Assembly (NCBI RefSeq): GCF_001570585.1
Contig: NZ_BBXF01000005.1
Span: forward strand, 744,001 to 808,000
DNA length: 64,000 nucleotides
Source of the DNA: Herbidospora daliensis
GTDB taxonomy: Bacteria > Actinomycetota > Actinomycetes > Streptosporangiales > Streptosporangiaceae
Reading direction: 5' to 3'
Position 1 is the stretch's first letter; each line of letters begins with the position of its first letter. The notes beneath the pieces were generated by a model. The model was not told the origin of the DNA and ran no database searches. It was given only the letters and a program-made list of their open reading frames with translations. Position numbers and translations under genes: made by a program. This document shows positions 61,280 to 64,000 of the stretch, piece by piece.

Positions 61280-63582
61280 CCATCGTGGACACCCCCGCCG
61301 CCCCCTGGAAGGACGCGGGACGCTCTCCCGAGGAGCGGGCCGAGGCGCTGATGGCGCGGATGAGCCTGCCGGAGAAGATCGCCCAGCTGTACGGGGTGTG
61401 GGTCGGCATCGACAACACCGACGGTGAGATGGCGCCCCACCAGCACGAGTTCACCGCGCTGCCGGTCCCGTGGGACGACCTGGTCAAGGACGGCATCGGC
61501 CAGCTCACCCGGCCGTTCGGCACCACGCCGGTCGACCCGGTCAAGGGCGCGGCGACCCTCGCGGCCGCGCAGCGCTCCCTCATGACGGCCGGGCGCTGGG
61601 GCGTGCCGGCGCTCGTCCACGAGGAGATCCTGACCGGCGTGGCCGCCTGGCAGGCGGGCGTCTACCCGAACCCGCTGTGCTGGGGCGCCACGTTCGACCC
61701 CGAGCTGGTCGAGGAGATGGGCGCCCAGATCGGCGCGACCATGCGCCGTCTCGGCGTCCAGCAGGGGCTGGCCCCGGTCCTGGACGTCGCCCGCGACCTG
61801 CGCTGGGGCCGGGTCGAGGAGACCATCGGCGAGGACCCGCACCTGGTGGGCGTCATCGGCAGCGCCTACATCAGGGGCGTGCAGTCGCAGGGCGTCGTCG
61901 CCACGCTGAAGCACTTCGTGGGCTACTCGGCGTCCAAGGGCGGCCGCAACCTCGCCCCGGTGTCGGCGGGCCGCCGCGAGGTGGCCGACGTGCTGCTGCC
62001 GCCGTTCGAGATGGCCCTGCGCGCGGGCGCGGGGTCGGTGATGAACTCCTACGCCGACATCGACGGCACCCCCGTCGCGGCCGACGTGACCCTGCTGACC
62101 GACCTGCTGCGCGACACCTACGGCTTCACCGGCACGGTCGTGGCCGACTACTTCTCGGTGGCGTTCCTGCAGACCCTGCACCACGTCGCCGCCTCGCCCA
62201 CCGACGCCGCCCGGCTGGCGCTGACCGCCGGGATCGACGTCGAGCTGCCGACCGTGAACACCTTCGGCCCGGCGCTGGTCGAGGCGGTGGAGCGGGGCGA
62301 GGTCGACCTCGCGCTGATCGACCGCGCGCTGCGCCGGGTGCTGGTCCAGAAGGCCGAGCTCGGCCTGCTCGACGAGGACTGGAACCCCGAGCCGCCGATC
62401 CTGGGCGAGGCCGACCCGGTGCTCGACGGGCCCGAGGTCCGCGAGCTGGCCGGCCGCCTGGCCCGCCGCTCCATCGTGCTGCTGCACAACCGGGACGCGG
62501 CGCTGCCGCTGGCCCCCGGCGCGAAGCTGGCCGTGGTGGGGCCGCGCGCCGACACCGCGCAGGCCATGATGGGCTGCTACTCCTTCCCGATGCACGTCGG
62601 CGTGCACCACCCGGAGACGGGCATGGGCGTGGAGATCCCCACCCTGCTCGACGCGCTCAAGGACGAGTACGCCGTCACCCACGCGCAGGGCGTGCCGGTG
62701 ACCGGCGGCGACGACGAGGGCATCGCGGCGGCCGTCGCGGCCACCGCCGACGCCGACGTGATCGTGGCGGTGCTCGGCGACCAGGCCGGGCTGTTCGGGC
62801 GCGGCACCTCCGGCGAGGGCTGCGACGCCCCCGGCCTGGCGCTGCCCGGCCGCCAGGAGGAGCTGCTGGAGGCGCTGCTGGACACCGGCAAGCCGGTCGT
62901 GCTGGTGCTGCTGGTCGGCCGTCCCTACGAGCTCGGCCGGCAGATCGACCGCCTGGCCGCCGTGGTGTGCGGGTTCTTCCCCGGCGAGGAGGGCGCCTCG
63001 GCGCTGGCCGACGTGCTGTCGGGCCGGGCCGACCCGGCCGGGCGCCTGCCGGTGAGCTTCCCGCGCGACGGCGGCAACCAGCCCGCCACCTACCTCGGCG
63101 CGCCCCTGGCGCAGCAGAACGAGGTCAGCACCGTCGACCCGACCGCGCTGTTCGCCTTCGGCCACGGCCTGTCGTACGCCCCGGTCACCTGGGGCGAGGT
63201 CGCCGGCCCGGCCTCGTGGAGCACCGACGGCACGTTCGACGTCACGGTGACGCTGCGGAACGAGAGCGACCGGGAGTCCTCCGAGGTCGTCCAGGTCTAT
63301 TTGCACGACCCGGTCGCCGAGGTCGCCCGGCCGGTGCAGGCGCTCATCGCGGCGCGGCGCGTCGACCTGGCCCCCGGCGAGAGCCGCGAGCTCACCCTCA
63401 CCCTGCACGCCGACCAGACCTCCTACACCGGGGCGTCGTGGCGGCGGCAGGTCGACCCCGGCGACGTCGAGCTGCGGGTGGGCGCGTCCAGCGCCGACAT
63501 CCGCGGCGTGCTCGCCGTCACGATGACCGGCCCCCGGCGTTTTGTCGGATTCGACCGAGTCATGGAAGCATCCGTCGTCTGA
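61276..63582 (+). CDS. GH3-family beta-glucosidase
   Basis: 768 residues. Catalytic nucleophile Asp291 (TVVADYFSV); KHFVGYSASKGGRNLAPV is the conserved substrate loop; the C-terminal sandwich carries SGEGCDAPGLALPGRQEELL with the likely acid/base Glu, and a fibronectin-III-like end (VVQVYLHDPVAEVARPVQAL). No signal peptide, so intracellular. Together with GH5 and the importer it points to degradation of an imported beta-glycoside. Coupled to the reductase by ATGA; followed by a terminator. Confidence 0.93.
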   Translation: MTIVDTPAAPWKDAGRSPEERAEALMARMSLPEKIAQLYGVWVGIDNTDGEMAPHQHEFTALPVPWDDLVKDGIGQLTRPFGTTPVDPVKGAATLAAAQRSLMTAGRWGVPALVHEEILTGVAAWQAGVYPNPLCWGATFDPELVEEMGAQIGATMRRLGVQQGLAPVLDVARDLRWGRVEETIGEDPHLVGVIGSAYIRGVQSQGVVATLKHFVGYSASKGGRNLAPVSAGRREVADVLLPPFEMALRAGAGSVMNSYADIDGTPVAADVTLLTDLLRDTYGFTGTVVADYFSVAFLQTLHHVAASPTDAARLALTAGIDVELPTVNTFGPALVEAVERGEVDLALIDRALRRVLVQKAELGLLDEDWNPEPPILGEADPVLDGPEVRELAGRLARRSIVLLHNRDAALPLAPGAKLAVVGPRADTAQAMMGCYSFPMHVGVHHPETGMGVEIPTLLDALKDEYAVTHAQGVPVTGGDDEGIAAAVAATADADVIVAVLGDQAGLFGRGTSGEGCDAPGLALPGRQEELLEALLDTGKPVVLVLLVGRPYELGRQIDRLAAVVCGFFPGEEGASALADVLSGRADPAGRLPVSFPRDGGNQPATYLGAPLAQQNEVSTVDPTALFAFGHGLSYAPVTWGEVAGPASWSTDGTFDVTVTLRNESDRESSEVVQVYLHDPVAEVARPVQALIAARRVDLAPGESRELTLTLHADQTSYTGASWRRQVDPGDVELRVGASSADIRGVLAVTMTGPRRFVGFDRVMEASVV

Positions 63583-63589
63583 CGGATCC

Positions 63590-63623
63590 GGGGGCGGTCC
63601 GTCGGCCGGGCCGCCCCCTTTTT
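63590..63623 (+). terminator. Intrinsic terminator after the GH3 gene
   Basis: GGGGGCGG (63590-63597) pairs with CCGCCCCC (63611-63618), loop of 13 bases with further pairing, followed by TTTTT (63619-63623). A true U-tract terminator, rare in this window, only 18 bp before the next start. Confidence 0.88.
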
Positions 63624-63640
63624 CTCTCCCAGGAGTTGTG

Positions 63641-64000
63641 ATGACCTCTTCCCCTCCCCTGCGCTGGGCGATCATCGGCACCGGCGGCATCGCCCGCCAG
63701 TTCGCCGACGACCTGCGCCTGACGGAGGCCGCCGAACTCGTGGCGGTCGGCTCGCGGACCCAGGAGCGCGCCGAGGCGTTCGCCGCCGAAGTGGGCGCGG
63801 CCCGCGCCTACGGCGACCAGGCCGCGATGCTCGCCTCCGACGACGTCGACGCCGTGTACGTCGCCACGCCCCACCCCGCCCACCACGCCGGCGCCCTGGC
63901 CGCGATCGAGGCGGGCAAGGCCGTCCTGGTCGAGAAGCCGTTCACCGTCAACCGGCGCGAGGCCGAGGAACTGGTCGCGGCGGCCCGCGCGCGCGGCGTG
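63641..64000 (+). CDS. Gfo/Idh/MocA-family oxidoreductase (3' end outside window)
   Basis: The first 120 residues are in the window. N-terminal Rossmann WAIIGTGGIARQFADDLRLT, then AVGSRTQERAEAFAAEVGA, SDDVDAVYVATPHPAHHAGA and the active-site motif VLVEKPFTVN (EKP). NAD(P)-dependent dehydrogenase of sugars or cyclitols. AGGAG stands 6 bp before the ATG. It lies just past the terminator, so it needs read-through or its own promoter; no promoter fits the short gap. Confidence 0.92.
   Translation, partial: MTSSPPLRWAIIGTGGIARQFADDLRLTEAAELVAVGSRTQERAEAFAAEVGAARAYGDQAAMLASDDVDAVYVATPHPAHHAGALAAIEAGKAVLVEKPFTVNRREAEELVAAARARGV

Noticed and set aside
61036-63690. 884-residue minus-strand open frame over GH3 and the reductase
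   Set aside because: Composition is that of a high-GC antisense frame; the plus-strand genes carry all recognised motifs.

Overview
The window is a high-GC, gene-dense actinobacterial chromosome segment. GTG and TTG starts are frequent, stop and start codons often overlap (ATGA, GTGA, TTGA), and codon third positions are GC-rich. Families typical of filamentous actinomycetes are present: a SARP-type regulator, a HutC-type GntR regulator, an ECF sigma factor with a DGPF partner, a SAM-IV riboswitch, zinc-free ribosomal protein paralogues with a divergent COG0523 gene, and a P450 with its own ferredoxin-reductase. The content would suit a Streptosporangiales-like organism, but genus cannot be fixed from the sequence alone. 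No rRNA, tRNA, CRISPR array, transposase or phage gene was found.

Layout. 1-2030: a zinc-limitation (Zur-type) locus, with rpmG-rpmB-rpsN-rpmF (all cysteine-poor) divergent from a COG0523 protein across a Zur-like palindrome. 2070-9870: NmrA-like protein, small membrane protein, HxlR regulator divergent from an MFS exporter with a 26-bp tandem repeat between them, a P450 translationally coupled to a fused ferredoxin/ferredoxin reductase, a secreted small protein, a TetR remnant and a GT1 glycosyltransferase. 9851-12942: a B12-riboswitch-controlled [2Fe-2S] protein, a frameshifted gene, a protein with four 14-residue repeats and a secreted protein. 12920-25336: one long minus-strand operon-like locus for peptide uptake and D-amino-acid or peptide salvage (M19 dipeptidase, two S12 serine hydrolases, SBP, DppB, a DppC-DppD fusion, DppF, COG3375 GNAT, N-succinylamino-acid-racemase-like enolase, PucR). 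25361-33074: secreted proteins, a two-component system divergent from an ABC exporter, an S41 protein that has lost its serine, and an alpha/beta-hydrolase lipoprotein. 33068-38226: FAH-family hydrolase, ECF sigma/DGPF/VOC unit, a LexA-like S24 repressor, YfcE phosphodiesterase and small proteins. 38305-41182: LigA-type DNA ligase and TenA behind a TPP riboswitch. 41229-45394: SARP regulator, dehalogenase-like hydrolase, secreted protein, cis-prenyltransferase.

45527-49235 is a 3.7-kb segment bounded by a perfect 22-bp direct repeat. It carries a deazaflavin-reductase/hemerythrin fusion and a compact trpB-trpA-gntR operon. Two identical 14-bp palindromes stand just before trpB, which suggests a tryptophan synthase unit controlled by its own GntR repressor. 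Immediately after it a SAM-IV riboswitch leads into a SufS-like cysteine desulfurase. A TetR/NmrA divergent pair with a large inverted repeat follows.

52098-64000 is a carbohydrate or glycoside catabolic regulon. A GH5 hydrolase and an ABC sugar importer lie on the minus strand, divergent from a LacI regulator and a tautomerase, epimerase-like SDR, SMP-30 lactonase-like, aldo/keto reductase, GH3 beta-glucosidase and Gfo/Idh oxidoreductase series. TTTCGAAA-type inverted repeats in both intergenic regions are the probable LacI operators. The last gene runs off the window.
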